DNA of 64,000 nt from Caryophanales bacterium UBA1427 (GCA_002329485.1 DCTZ01000040.1:6779-70778), one strand, 5' to 3'. Positions 8,250 to 17,250 are shown, counted from the first letter of the stretch. The notes: a model not told the origin generated them from the letters alone. Translations and numbers: made by a program.

Positions 8250-9403
8250 TTATAACATCAGAGTTTTTATTTTATCAAGGGAATTAAGTCCAGCCTGTTT
8301 CAACAATACATAGGCATTGAACTCAAAATTGGTATGACCGATTAACCGGTAAAGCAAGCTGAAAACATCCGCCAAATCGCTTTTTTCGGTTTTATCCGCC
8401 ATATAGCAGATGGCGACAAACTTGGCAAAGAAATAACCGGAGAAGATTCCGAAGAAATAATCTTCATAGGTTCCGAAACGATAATTGATCGGAAAATCTT
8501 TAAAAATCAAATGGTTTTGCAGAATTTTTTCGAACCAACAGTCGAATTCGCCGAACCGTTCGTAAAGGGAGTCTTTCCATTTTGCCAACACGGTCGCATC
8601 GTTTACGCTTTCCAAATTATACAGTACTTTAGGAACGATTGTTTGGAGAGCCTTGCTGGAGGGGCTGAATTCGTTTAACCACTTGGTTCCGATTTCCAAA
8701 ATCAAAGCATAATCCCGTTCAGGGAAAGGCAATCGCAAAATTCAAATCGTTAAAGATGCGATTCAATAAACCGATTTGCTTTTGGGCTTTCTGTACGGTA
8801 ATTTCTTTGAAAAAAACACCGAACATCGACAAACGGCTGTTTAAGGACAAAGACCGGTTCAGTAAAATTCGGTAACTCAATTCTTTTAAAACGCTTAACC
8901 AATCCTTTGATTCAGGCGGCAAATGGTAAGCGGTGGGACGGATTTTTTCAAAGGTGATTTCCTGTTCGGAAAAGGTCAAAGGTTCCGGAGAATTGAGCAA
9001 CAGTTCGATTACTTTTTCGCAACTGTTCGAGCAACAACATTCCAAACAGGTGGTCATTTTTGGCGCTCTAGGGATAGTACTGGCAAATCGCCGGAAGAAT
9101 GCTTTCGCCAAAGTTGGCGTGAAGCAGACAGTAGCCGTTATCCATGTGAAGCGGACAATCGCCTTTTTCGTTATGGGCGACTTTCGCAAAGCACTCGCGC
9201 GAAGGATAATGGTTGATTGCAAAAGTTTCGTTGATTTTTTCTTTCAAATCTTCGGAACAGTCAAGTTCGTGCAATCGGCAGTATTCGTTAAAGGAAATGG
9301 TAACATCCCAGCCGATACAACAGCTGTTGCGACAATTTCCTCCTTTGCAGGAAAATTGCGGATAATAACTAGGGATTTTGTATTTGTAAGTCGTTTCGGT
9401 CAT
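8250..9403 (-). CDS. FliB-family (flagellin lysine-N-methylase-like) protein interrupted by two +1 frameshifts
   Basis: Three frames together give one protein of 383 residues, the usual family length. Segment 1 (9403-9071) carries the FliB metal motif C-x4-C-x3-CC (SCKGGNCRNSCCIGW) and ends CQYYP-stop. Segment 2 (9069-8722) resumes with R, restoring the conserved YPR motif and the CCCSNSCE cluster, and ends AIAFP-stop. Segment 3 (8720-8250) resumes ERDYALI and carries the helical C-terminus. Both junctions read CCC-TAG-A or CCC-TGA-A, and both are repaired by skipping one T. No other stop interrupts the three segments, and promoter and terminator are both good. It is either a programmed +1 frameshift gene or a recently broken one; no flagellar genes are nearby, so the methylase name is a family label. 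Confidence 0.75.
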
Positions 9404-9448
9404 GGGTAAATTAATCTCCTTAAAACTCCTTTGAATTTTTTACAAAAA

Positions 9449-9477
9449 ATTATATATCAACGATTTTTTGTTGTCAA
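9449..9477 (-). promoter_or_regulatory. Consensus promoter of the FliB-family gene
   Basis: TTGACA (9477-9472), 17-base spacer, TATAAT (9454-9449). Divergent from the promoter at 9498-9526. Confidence 0.85.
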
Positions 9478-9497
9478 ATATTTTGAAATATAATTGA

Positions 9498-9526
9498 TTG
9501 CATTTTTCGCCAAATCCAAGTATAAT
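9498..9526 (+). promoter_or_regulatory. Promoter of the DUF4434-murQ-GH9 operon
   Basis: TTGCAT (9498-9503), 17-base spacer, TATAAT (9521-9526). Transcription would start near 9533, which rules out a start codon at 9498 for the DUF4434 gene. Confidence 0.8.
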
Positions 9527-9551
9527 GGATTTAAATAAGGGAGAGAGAAAA

Positions 9552-10517
9552 ATGATTAAAAAAATCAGCGGCACATGGTTTGAATTTGAACATCACAATC
9601 CGATCGAAGGAAAGTATTACAACCCGGATTTGGTTTCTTTTTCCGAACAACAATGGCGGGAAAAGATCGACGAAATCGCCGATTTTGGGATGGAGTATAT
9701 TGTCCTTTTGGCGATTGCTTTGGACAACAAAGCTTATTTCCCGTCGCAGGTCTATCCGTTAAGCAACCATGCCACTCCGAATTTAATCGAAGTGCTATTG
9801 GATCAGGCTGACAAACGTAAACTCAAAGTATTTTTAAGCGTCGGCTATTTCGGCGATTGGCGTTATGCGATAAGCAACATGAAAAATTCTCAGGTAACCA
9901 AACGGGCCTTTTTGGCAATTCGGGAGGTGTACGAATTAGCCAAAGGTTTTGACAGTTTTTACGGTTGGTATTTGCCGGACGAAGCCGAAATCAAAGGCTA
10001 TTTCAAACCCGCCTTTATCAAATATGTGAATAGGTATGCGGAATTCTTGCGTTCGATTGATCCAACCAAAAAAATCCTGATTGCCCCGTTTGGAACCAAT
10101 CAAGTCAAAACCGATGAGAAATTCGTTGAACAGCTTAAAAATCTTCCGGTCGATTTTGTCGCCTATCAGGACGAAGTGGGAGTCCGAAAATCTAGTGTTC
10201 AGGAAACCGGTCAATATTATGCGGCATTAAGAAAAGCTCACGACCAGGCGCAGGGCCCCGCTTTATGGGCCGATGTCGAACTGTTCACTTTTGAAGGCGA
10301 AACCTATCAAAGCCCCCTGCTACCGGCCGATTTCGAACGTATTTTGGAACAATTGAAACAGGTTTCCCGCTATGTCGATGTCGTGCTGGTTTACCAATAC
10401 CTCGGTTTAATGAACCCAAGCACAAGCAATGCCAAAGCTGGCAACAGTATTATGTCCCAAAAACTGTATCACGATTACTTGAATTGGCTGAAAGAAAGGG
10501 AAAACGGCAATGAATAA
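9552..10517 (+). CDS. DUF4434 TIM-barrel protein (glycoside hydrolase-like)
   Basis: 321 residues with the DUF4434 opening ISGTWFEF and a TIM-barrel pattern that includes GWYLPDEAEIK (paired acidic residues, likely catalytic) and late WADVELFTFEG. The family is related to glycoside hydrolases but is not biochemically defined. No signal peptide, so the protein is cytosolic. The ATG at 9552 behind GGGAGAG is chosen because the promoter lies downstream of the earlier ATG. It overlaps murQ by 8 bases, suggesting coupled translation and a shared role in amino-sugar or oligosaccharide breakdown (inference). Confidence 0.75.
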   Translation: MIKKISGTWFEFEHHNPIEGKYYNPDLVSFSEQQWREKIDEIADFGMEYIVLLAIALDNKAYFPSQVYPLSNHATPNLIEVLLDQADKRKLKVFLSVGYFGDWRYAISNMKNSQVTKRAFLAIREVYELAKGFDSFYGWYLPDEAEIKGYFKPAFIKYVNRYAEFLRSIDPTKKILIAPFGTNQVKTDEKFVEQLKNLPVDFVAYQDEVGVRKSSVQETGQYYAALRKAHDQAQGPALWADVELFTFEGETYQSPLLPADFERILEQLKQVSRYVDVVLVYQYLGLMNPSTSNAKAGNSIMSQKLYHDYLNWLKERENGNE

Positions 10518-11409
10518 GTTCAACAGACTGAAAACCGAAACTAGGAATCCTGTATCGATGGAAATCGACCAAATGTCGACTTTGGAGATGTTACAGGTTA
10601 TCAACCAAGAAGATATCACGGTACCCCTAATCATCCGGGATAATTTAAATCAGATTGCCCAGGCGGTCGATTTGATTTATGAGCAGTTAAAAGAAGGCGG
10701 ATCATTAATCTATGTCGGCGCCGGAACTTCCGGTCGGCTTGGTTTATTGGATGCCTTCGAATGTCCGCCGACTTTCGGGGTATCTCCTCGGATGGTGCGG
10801 GGAGTGATTGCGGGGGGAGAAAAAGCTCTGCTCGGGGCAGTGGAAGAAAACGAAGATGCTTACGAAGAAGGTAGGCTTGCTATTCAAGAAAACGGAATAA
10901 CCGCTTCGGATGTCGTTGTCGGCCTCTCTGCAAGCGGACTCACTCCTTTTGTTTTGGGTGCGCTGGATGAAGCAAGCAACCGAAAAGCTAAAACGATGGC
11001 CATCATCAACAATCCCAATCCGGACTTAGCGAAAAAGTGCGATTCGGTAATTGTGTGCGAAACCGGTCCCGAAGTCATCACCGGTTCGACCAGGATGAAG
11101 GCCGGCACATCCCAAAAGCTGATTCTGAATATGATTAGCACCTCGGTCATGATCAAACTCGGGAAGGTGTATCAAAACCTGATGGTTGACGTGAAACCGA
11201 CAAACCAAAAACTGATTAATCGATCGATTAATATTATCGCCGAAGCAACAGGTGAAAGTTTCGAAAAAGCCCAAGAAACTTTCCTGAAAACACAGGACGT
11301 AAAAGTTGCCATCCTGATGCTTAAAGGAAAACTGAATCATTCAAGCGCCGTTAAGTTGCTTGAGGAAACCGGCGGAGTGATTCAGGCTGCCCTCAACAAA
11401 ATCAGGTAA
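10510..11409 (+). CDS. murQ: N-acetylmuramic acid 6-phosphate etherase
   Basis: 299 residues, the full family length. It cleaves the lactyl ether of MurNAc-6-phosphate to give GlcNAc-6-phosphate, the committed step of cell-wall sugar recycling. The SIS domain carries YVGAGTSGRLG near residue 70 and the etherase signature TGSTRMKAGTSQK near 200. It sits between the DUF4434 gene (8-base overlap) and the GH9 gene (17-base gap). A MurP-type PTS permease is not present in this operon, so the substrate must arrive by another route. Confidence 0.95.
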   Translation: MNKFNRLKTETRNPVSMEIDQMSTLEMLQVINQEDITVPLIIRDNLNQIAQAVDLIYEQLKEGGSLIYVGAGTSGRLGLLDAFECPPTFGVSPRMVRGVIAGGEKALLGAVEENEDAYEEGRLAIQENGITASDVVVGLSASGLTPFVLGALDEASNRKAKTMAIINNPNPDLAKKCDSVIVCETGPEVITGSTRMKAGTSQKLILNMISTSVMIKLGKVYQNLMVDVKPTNQKLINRSINIIAEATGESFEKAQETFLKTQDVKVAILMLKGKLNHSSAVKLLEETGGVIQAALNKIR

Positions 11410-11426
11410 AGGCGACAGGTGGCCTT

Positions 11427-13733
11427 ATGCAAAACGATATGTCTGACTACAGAAATTTTGACGAAGATACCATGGGAGCCAGAAAACGTTGGTTGACCAA
11501 ACCGGTATTTGAAAGTTTCAACTTATGGGAAAGCATCCCGAAATCAAATATAAAATATCAAGGATACGGAGAATTCGGTTTATTTTACGGTCTCCTTGAA
11601 GGCCGGACCGTCTTCGGAAAAATCGCCACAAACATTTTTACCGAAGATTATCGTCCCCGCCCGATGGAATCGTTGCACCTAAAACCTCTTGTTTCCGATT
11701 GGCATGCCTATAACCGGATTTCCATTTGGGTTTATCCGAAAGCGGAAGGATTTGTCAATTTTTACTCGCATTACTTTATCAAAAACGATAAAAACTCCAC
11801 CTTTACTCATACCGAAAGTCTAATTCCGAACAGATGGAACCGCGTGTTGTTTGAATTTGACGAAGAATTTGTAACGGTTGATTTGTTGGGTCTTGCCTTT
11901 TTCCATATGGGTGTTCCAGACGAAGCCAAACCTAAAGTTGAATTTATTTTGGGCGAACTTGTTTTGGAACGGGTTGAACCCGATTACGACCATGGCTGGT
12001 CTTTGGGTAACCGGATTGCTTATTCCCACTGCGGCTATTTGCCGTATGCGAAAAAAACCGCGCTGGTTCAAAACAGCGAAGAAGAAGTTTTTCGTTTGAA
12101 AAATGCCAAAAACGAAACGGTATATCGGGGTGAGGTCCAAAAACTAACGACGACACTCGGGGACTTCCGGGTTTTGGATTTTTCTTCCTTTACCGAAAGC
12201 GGACTGTATTATTTGGAAATCGACAACATCAAAACTTCCCTTTTCCCGATCGGTGACAATCCGTTTCATTCAAGCATCGAAAAGAGTTTGACCTTTTTAT
12301 TTACTTTACGCTGCGGAGACGATATTTTGGGCGTTCACAGCCCATGCCACTTAAACAGTTACACAACGCATCCCGACGGCCGGATGGTACCGAACTTCGG
12401 GGGCTGGCATGATGCGGGGGACGTGTCGCAATTCGAAATCTGTACTGCCGAAATAGCCCATGCCTTACTCGATTTGGCGGATGCGTATCGCGACACTGAT
12501 TCTGCTTTTGCCCAAAAAATATTGGCGGAAGCCCGTTACGGGATTAACTGGCTGCTCAGAACCCGTTTCGGGGATGGCTTCCGGGCCTTGGCGGTAGAGT
12601 ATTCGATTTGGCAGCCAAATGTGGTGTCAAGCAAAGAAACAATCAATTTAAATCAAAAAGGAAACATCCGAAGCATCGCCGAAAACGGCGCCTATGAAAA
12701 CTTCCTTGCTTCCGGTGCGCTTGCGAAAGCGGCTCTTGCTTTTAAAGAACTTGACAAAAACTTTTCGTCCTGGTGCCAACGGACTGCCTGCGAAGATTTC
12801 GCTTTGGCTATGGAAGGTTACCAAAAGGGCTGTCATACCAAACGGTGGGGAGTGATTCCGAAAGCGCAGATTTGCGGGGAAGCGGCCCTTGATGCAAGCC
12901 TGATTTACCAATTGACCGGTGATCAATCCTATTTGGATATCGCAAGCCAGATGGCTGATATCGTAATCAGCTGTCAAGAACAGGAATTAAATCCTGCATG
13001 GGATTATCCTCTTCGGGGTTTTTTCTACGAAGATCCCGACCACAAATATCTTTTAACCTTTGAACACCGGGGCCACGAACAGTCGCCTATTCAGGGCTTG
13101 ATAAAACTTTTGACCGTCGCTAAGGACCATCCGAATAAGGGAAAATGGGAACAGGCGGTTAACTTGTACAAAGAGTACTTGGAACGGACCGCTTTTGCCA
13201 CCACTCCTTACGGAATGCTGCCTGCTCATATATATATCAAAGGTAAAATCAATACTCTCCGCTTTACCGTTCCGGCCGGTTTCAACCAAGATAATTTGGC
13301 AGAATATCTGAACCGCCAAAGCGAAACCGGAGTAAGAATCGGGGAAGGAGTATATTTAAGGAGATTTCCGATTGCGATTTCCCGCCGGGGTTTCCATGCC
13401 ACGCTGTTAAGCAAAACCAAGGCCTTATCGCTGATTGCCCGGTACTTAAATGATCAAAACTTAAAACAAATGGCAATCGATCAGATCGAATGGGTTCTCG
13501 GTAAAAATCCGTTTTCTTCTTCCACGATGTACGGCGAAGGCGAAAACTTCCATCCTTTATATGTCGCTTTTTCCCGCCAATTAATCGGAGCGCTTCCGGT
13601 CGGCATCAAAACCAAAGCCGAAACGGACGAGCCTTATTGGCCGGTAGGAAATAATGCGGTGTACAAAGAAGTGTGGGGCCATACCACGGGCAAATTTTTG
13701 TGGGTCTTGGCTGACATTTTGAAAATGAAATAA
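11427..13733 (+). CDS. Glycoside hydrolase family 9 protein, predicted cytosolic
   Basis: 768 residues. An N-terminal beta-rich region (about 1-280, with an Ig-like CelD_N-type module before the catalytic barrel) precedes a GH9 (alpha/alpha)6 domain. GGWHDAGDVSQ at about 326-336 holds the catalytic Asp pair, and a late VYKEVWGH (Glu near 750) is at the place of the proton donor. Most GH9 enzymes are secreted cellulases; this one has no signal peptide, dockerin or carbohydrate-binding module and shares an operon with murQ. That fits the exo-glucosaminidase branch of GH9 acting on imported oligosaccharides (inference). Ends before a bidirectional terminator. Confidence 0.85.
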   Translation: MQNDMSDYRNFDEDTMGARKRWLTKPVFESFNLWESIPKSNIKYQGYGEFGLFYGLLEGRTVFGKIATNIFTEDYRPRPMESLHLKPLVSDWHAYNRISIWVYPKAEGFVNFYSHYFIKNDKNSTFTHTESLIPNRWNRVLFEFDEEFVTVDLLGLAFFHMGVPDEAKPKVEFILGELVLERVEPDYDHGWSLGNRIAYSHCGYLPYAKKTALVQNSEEEVFRLKNAKNETVYRGEVQKLTTTLGDFRVLDFSSFTESGLYYLEIDNIKTSLFPIGDNPFHSSIEKSLTFLFTLRCGDDILGVHSPCHLNSYTTHPDGRMVPNFGGWHDAGDVSQFEICTAEIAHALLDLADAYRDTDSAFAQKILAEARYGINWLLRTRFGDGFRALAVEYSIWQPNVVSSKETINLNQKGNIRSIAENGAYENFLASGALAKAALAFKELDKNFSSWCQRTACEDFALAMEGYQKGCHTKRWGVIPKAQICGEAALDASLIYQLTGDQSYLDIASQMADIVISCQEQELNPAWDYPLRGFFYEDPDHKYLLTFEHRGHEQSPIQGLIKLLTVAKDHPNKGKWEQAVNLYKEYLERTAFATTPYGMLPAHIYIKGKINTLRFTVPAGFNQDNLAEYLNRQSETGVRIGEGVYLRRFPIAISRRGFHATLLSKTKALSLIARYLNDQNLKQMAIDQIEWVLGKNPFSSSTMYGEGENFHPLYVAFSRQLIGALPVGIKTKAETDEPYWPVGNNAVYKEVWGHTTGKFLWVLADILKMK

Positions 13734-13743
13734 TACGCAAAAC

Positions 13744-13777
13744 AAAAAACGGCTTCTCTTTGAGAAAGCCGTTTTTT
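13744..13777. terminator. Bidirectional terminator between GH9 and NamA-like genes
   Basis: Long stem with A6 at its start and T6 at its end (13744-13758 with 13762-13777, one bulge). It serves the convergent genes on both sides. Confidence 0.85.
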
Positions 13778-13799
13778 GGGAATGAAGAAAAGAAAATTA

Positions 13800-14819
13800 T
13801 TAAGGTGTGTTTTTGGCGCGTTTGTACTGGAAAGGCCATTCCGGGTCGAATCCCAGCTCGTTTGCCTGATTCAAAACTATATAAGGATTGCGTAGAAGTT
13901 CTCTTCCCATATAGATAAAATCAAGGTTTAAATCGTTTAGGGCCTTTTCCGCAAACCCAACCGTGCAAATTAAACCCCCTCCGGTAACAGGCAGATTGGT
14001 TTTTTCTTTGATAGTTTGGGCAAACGGAAGCTGATAACCGGGATAGGCATTGATTTTGGCATTCACTACGCCGCCGCTGCTGACATCGACCCAATCGATT
14101 CCCGAATCTTTGACGGAATTGATTATTTCGCACAAATCATCCACATGATTTCCTTCCGGATGGTATTCTTCGGCCGAAACGCGAAGCGAAAGAATTTTTT
14201 CTTTCGGCCAAACCGAGCCAATCGCTTCGATTATTTCGTGCAAAAAGCGGGTGCGGTTTGGTAAACATCCTCCGTATTCGTCGGTCCGTTTGTTGGCCAG
14301 GGGCGACAAAAATTGGTTGATCAAGTAACCGTGGGCACCGTGAATCTGAATAAAATCGAATCCGGCGCAATCTGCGCGGATAGCGGCTTGCCGAAAACTT
14401 TCGACGACTCTTCGGATATCCGCTTTGGTCAGTTCGGCAGGCAGCTGCATCGTTTCGAAAGCCAAGGGCGACGGGGCAAAAATCGTTCCGTTCGTTTGGC
14501 TTTTCCTTCCCGCATGATTTAACTGAATGCCGATTAAACAGTCGTATTTGCGAACTTCCTCGACAATGCGTTTTAAAGGCGCAATTTGGGAATCGTCCCA
14601 CAGTCCCAGGTCCTGTTCGGTAATGCGCCCTTCCGGCAAAACCCCGGTTGCTTCGACCACAATCGTTCCGACTCCGCCGACGGCGCGGGTTAAGTAATGC
14701 GTCAGATGCCAATCATTGGCTAGACCGTTTTCAGCCGAGTACATGCACATCGGTGCCATCACCAGGCGGTTTTTGATTGTTTTGCCTTTCAGTTCGTAAG
14801 GCGAAAATAGTTTGGACAT
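13800..14819 (-). CDS. namA: NADPH dehydrogenase / Old Yellow Enzyme, YqjM type
   Basis: 339 residues of the FMN-binding OYE barrel. The YqjM-class motif MAPMCMYS near residue 21, substrate-binding LNHAGRKS near 100 and RVSAEEYHPEG are present. It reduces activated C=C bonds of enones with NADPH; in Bacillus it serves in detoxification of electrophiles. The start at ATG 14819 has GGAGGT upstream. Monocistronic. Confidence 0.88.
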   Translation of the reverse strand: MSKLFSPYELKGKTIKNRLVMAPMCMYSAENGLANDWHLTHYLTRAVGGVGTIVVEATGVLPEGRITEQDLGLWDDSQIAPLKRIVEEVRKYDCLIGIQLNHAGRKSQTNGTIFAPSPLAFETMQLPAELTKADIRRVVESFRQAAIRADCAGFDFIQIHGAHGYLINQFLSPLANKRTDEYGGCLPNRTRFLHEIIEAIGSVWPKEKILSLRVSAEEYHPEGNHVDDLCEIINSVKDSGIDWVDVSSGGVVNAKINAYPGYQLPFAQTIKEKTNLPVTGGGLICTVGFAEKALNDLNLDFIYMGRELLRNPYIVLNQANELGFDPEWPFQYKRAKNTP

Positions 14820-14886
14820 AGATACCTCCTGTTGCTGACTTTATTTTACTAAAAAAGTCTGCTTTTTATAATGAATTTACTCTTTT

Positions 14887-15738
14887 TTAGTCGGCAAAGG
14901 AAATATAAATGTCGCCGTTGGAAGTATCAAGAATTATTTTTTTGGCCAAGTTTTCGTTGTTGAGTTCGGCGTTTCGGCTCTTGACGCCGTTGACATAGTA
15001 ATTGCCGTTGGTTGTGGTCATACTGACAAAGTAGTCGTCTTTTTTTCCTTCGATTTCGACATTGATCCGACCGTTGGAGGTGTCGCATTTTAAGTAAGGA
15101 GTTTCCATTTTCTCAACTGTAATCCGGCCGTTCGAAGTTCTGAGCTTAACCGATTCTTCGGCTTCCACACCGTTTGCAACGACGGTACCGTTGGAGGTCG
15201 AAACATCGATTTTGATTGCTTCGACATCGTCGAGAACAATCCGCCCGTTGGAAGTGTTGCCTTTTAACTCTTTAAGCTGAATATCGCTGATTTCCAACCG
15301 ACCGTTGGTAGTATCCAGTTTTAAATTGATCAGCAAATCTTTCGGCAAATACAGGTAGAAGCGGTTGTAATCGGGATTCATCAGTCCTTTGATCCAATCC
15401 CAGCTGAAGCTGAATAGTCTGAACCGAATGGTTTCGTCATACAACAGCTTGTTGCCTTCTTTTTTCTCGGTAATGTAGCCGTTTGGGGTATTGTAATAAG
15501 TGACGACGATTTCGTCGGTTTCGCTCGGAAGCACATAAAGCGAGCGGTTGAATATTTCAACCGACAAATCCGTCAAATCCTTCCACTCTTCTTTGGCAAT
15601 GCATATCGTGATTTTTTCAAAATCTTCTTCGCCTTGGGCAAACGACCGCAGTTCGTTTCGGGCAATGAGTCCGAAAGTAACCGTGGTTATTAACCCGAGG
15701 ACAAAAAGCAACATGGCAATCCAAAATAAACGTTTCAT
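14887..15738 (-). CDS. DUF4097 beta-strand-repeat membrane-anchored protein
   Basis: 283 residues. One N-terminal membrane segment (about 5-25) precedes an extracytoplasmic region of short repeated strands, each with TSNGR or TTNGN (for example LDTTNGRLEIS, NTSNGRIVLD, STSNGTVV), which form the DUF4097 beta-helix. The start at 15738 behind AAGGAGG is preferred. It is the last gene of the PadR-DUF1700-DUF4097 operon, overlapping nothing and 1 base from the DUF1700 gene. Related cassettes in Bacillota respond to envelope stress; that role is inferred. Confidence 0.8.
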   Translation of the reverse strand: MKRLFWIAMLLFVLGLITTVTFGLIARNELRSFAQGEEDFEKITICIAKEEWKDLTDLSVEIFNRSLYVLPSETDEIVVTYYNTPNGYITEKKEGNKLLYDETIRFRLFSFSWDWIKGLMNPDYNRFYLYLPKDLLINLKLDTTNGRLEISDIQLKELKGNTSNGRIVLDDVEAIKIDVSTSNGTVVANGVEAEESVKLRTSNGRITVEKMETPYLKCDTSNGRINVEIEGKKDDYFVSMTTTNGNYYVNGVKSRNAELNNENLAKKIILDTSNGDIYISFAD

Positions 15739-15739
15739 T

Positions 15740-16294
15740 TTACTTGCCTCCTTTCTTGAACAATTCTTCGATTTTTTCGTACAGCAATTCCAGTTTCGTG
15801 CCGACGTTTTGAACAACGTACCAAATAAACGTTATCGCAAACAACAAAATGCCTAAATGAACGGCGATATTGCCGAGATAGTAAAGCGTGGCTGAAACGG
15901 ATAGTTGGGCGCTAATCGTCATCACCATGGCGATGATACTTCTCACAATGCCGTTAATGCCGAAGATCGAAAAACCGACGCCGAAGAAAATCGAGAGCAC
16001 GAGGGCTCCGATAATCAAAACCCGACCGAGTATTTTGACTCCTTTGTCAAAGGTTTGCTTCAGTTCGAAGTTTTTCTTTTCTTTGACGTTGCCTACGAAA
16101 TCGCTGTCTTTCTTGAGAGTCCGCACAATCTTGTCAATCGAACCCAATTTTTCAATAAAAGCTTCTTCATTTTCGCCGTTGTCCAACGCGTCCTGAATCA
16201 GTTCTTCGTAATAGTGGATGATTTCTTCCCGTTCCGCGTTCGGAAATGATTCTAAAGCGTTGTCAAGGCGATACAAAAATTCCCTTTTTCGCAT
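15740..16294 (-). CDS. DUF1700 integral membrane protein
   Basis: 184 residues. A cytosolic helical head (REFLYRLDNALES..EIIHYYEELI, typical DUF1700) precedes three or four membrane helices between about 90 and 165 and a short basic tail. DUF1700 proteins are almost always encoded between a PadR regulator and a DUF4097 protein, as here, and may pass signals between the membrane and that pair. Separated by 2 bases from the PadR gene, so translation is probably coupled. Confidence 0.85.
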   Translation of the reverse strand: MRKREFLYRLDNALESFPNAEREEIIHYYEELIQDALDNGENEEAFIEKLGSIDKIVRTLKKDSDFVGNVKEKKNFELKQTFDKGVKILGRVLIIGALVLSIFFGVGFSIFGINGIVRSIIAMVMTISAQLSVSATLYYLGNIAVHLGILLFAITFIWYVVQNVGTKLELLYEKIEELFKKGGK

Positions 16295-16296
16295 GT

Positions 16297-16608
16297 TTAA
16301 TCCTCTTTCCTTAAAATATATTGATAAATTAATTTGATCTCCTCAAAGTCAGCCTGACTTTCGGATAATTTCACCCGTCCTTCTTCGGTAATTCGGTAAT
16401 ACCGTCTTAAACGGGACTGGTGTTCTTCGGTATAGGTTGTAACTAGTCCTTGGGCTTCAAGGCGTTTCAGGATCGGATAAAGGGTCGATTCCGATATTTC
16501 GAAAACCTGGGAAATATCCTGAATGATCTTGTATCCGTAGGATGCTTTAAACTTCAATGAAGCAAGCACCAATATTTCCAAAAAGCCCTTTTTCAATTGG
16601 GCATCCAT
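16297..16608 (-). CDS. PadR-family transcriptional regulator
   Basis: 103 residues. Winged helix with KASYGYKIIQDIS and SESTLYPILKRLEAQGLV (recognition helix) and the wing RLRRYYRITEEG, as in short PadR proteins. The start at 16608 is set by AGGAGG 6 bases upstream; an earlier in-frame ATG at 16659 lies inside the -35 box and cannot be transcribed. It probably represses its own operon through the palindrome at 16627-16651. Confidence 0.9.
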   Translation of the reverse strand: MDAQLKKGFLEILVLASLKFKASYGYKIIQDISQVFEISESTLYPILKRLEAQGLVTTYTEEHQSRLRRYYRITEEGRVKLSESQADFEEIKLIYQYILRKED

Positions 16609-16626
16609 AAAATACCTCCTAACGTG

Positions 16627-16659
16627 TAATACTATACAATATATAGTATTATGTGTCAA
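16627..16659 (-). promoter_or_regulatory. PadR operon promoter overlapped by a perfect palindromic operator
   Basis: TTGACA (16659-16654), 17-base spacer, TATAGT (16636-16631). The inverted repeat TAATACTATA (16627-16636) / TATAGTATTA (16642-16651), 5-base spacer, covers the -10 and the downstream half of the spacer. This position fits autorepression. Confidence 0.8.
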
Positions 16660-16708
16660 GCAATATGTTAATTTTTTTGCAAAAACGCTTTTTGGTCACT
16701 GGAATTGA

Positions 16709-16737
16709 TTGACAATAACGGTCTTGGCTGTTATAAT
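16709..16737 (+). promoter_or_regulatory. Consensus promoter of the 158-residue membrane protein
   Basis: TTGACA (16709-16714), 17-base spacer, TATAAT (16732-16737). Confidence 0.85.
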
Positions 16738-16767
16738 TAATAAAAAAGCGAAAGAAGTGTTGACCGG

Positions 16768-17244
16768 ATGGAACAAAAAGACATGGTATATATGATTGCG
16801 GAAAAAGGAATCGGACGGAGAAAAATCATTTCCGTCGTTTTGGCAATTATTGCCTTACTGGTTTTGGTGCTTCTTGTGGGCGATTTTTCCCATTACCAGT
16901 TGTTTACGGCAGGGCTTTCGATTTTGGCGGTTACGGGCGGTATCCTTTTATTGTTGCTGATATGGCACATTGTAAGACCCAATGTGGTGGTTGACCATGA
17001 CGGAAAAAGGGTTTTTATTCACCGCTTATACAAAACCGAAGCCATCGCCTTAAGGGATATCGATATGGTTTTCAGTCGGAGGTTTTCCTGGGAAGTCTTT
17101 CAGATTACTACCGGAACGCTTTATATCGTCACCCGAAACCGCGGGATTGTCAAGGTTCGCAACGTCAAAGAGGTGGACCAAGCCAAAATGCGGCTCATCA
17201 TTCTAATCAACAATTACAAACAATTGTTCAGAGAAAGCGACTAA
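16768..17244 (+). CDS. Small membrane protein with bacterial-PH-like tail, function unknown
   Basis: 158 residues. Two membrane helices (about 20-40 and 48-68) are followed by a soluble beta-rich domain (GKRVFIHRLYKTEAIALRDI, YIVTRNRGIVKVRNV) that resembles the bPH fold by strand pattern only. I recognise no named family. It has its own consensus promoter and terminator, divergent from the PadR operon, so it stands alone. Confidence 0.7.
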   Translation: MEQKDMVYMIAEKGIGRRKIISVVLAIIALLVLVLLVGDFSHYQLFTAGLSILAVTGGILLLLLIWHIVRPNVVVDHDGKRVFIHRLYKTEAIALRDIDMVFSRRFSWEVFQITTGTLYIVTRNRGIVKVRNVKEVDQAKMRLIILINNYKQLFRESD

Positions 17245-17250
17245 TTCTTT

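Noticed and set aside
9068..9070. The UAG in the FliB-family gene as pyrrolysine, given the corrinoid genes nearby
   Set aside because: Reading on in the same frame gives unrelated sequence and reaches a TGA after about 37 codons. Only a +1 shift restores family sequence.
16297..16659. PadR start at ATG 16659
   Set aside because: That ATG overlaps the -35 box; 16608 has the ribosome binding site.
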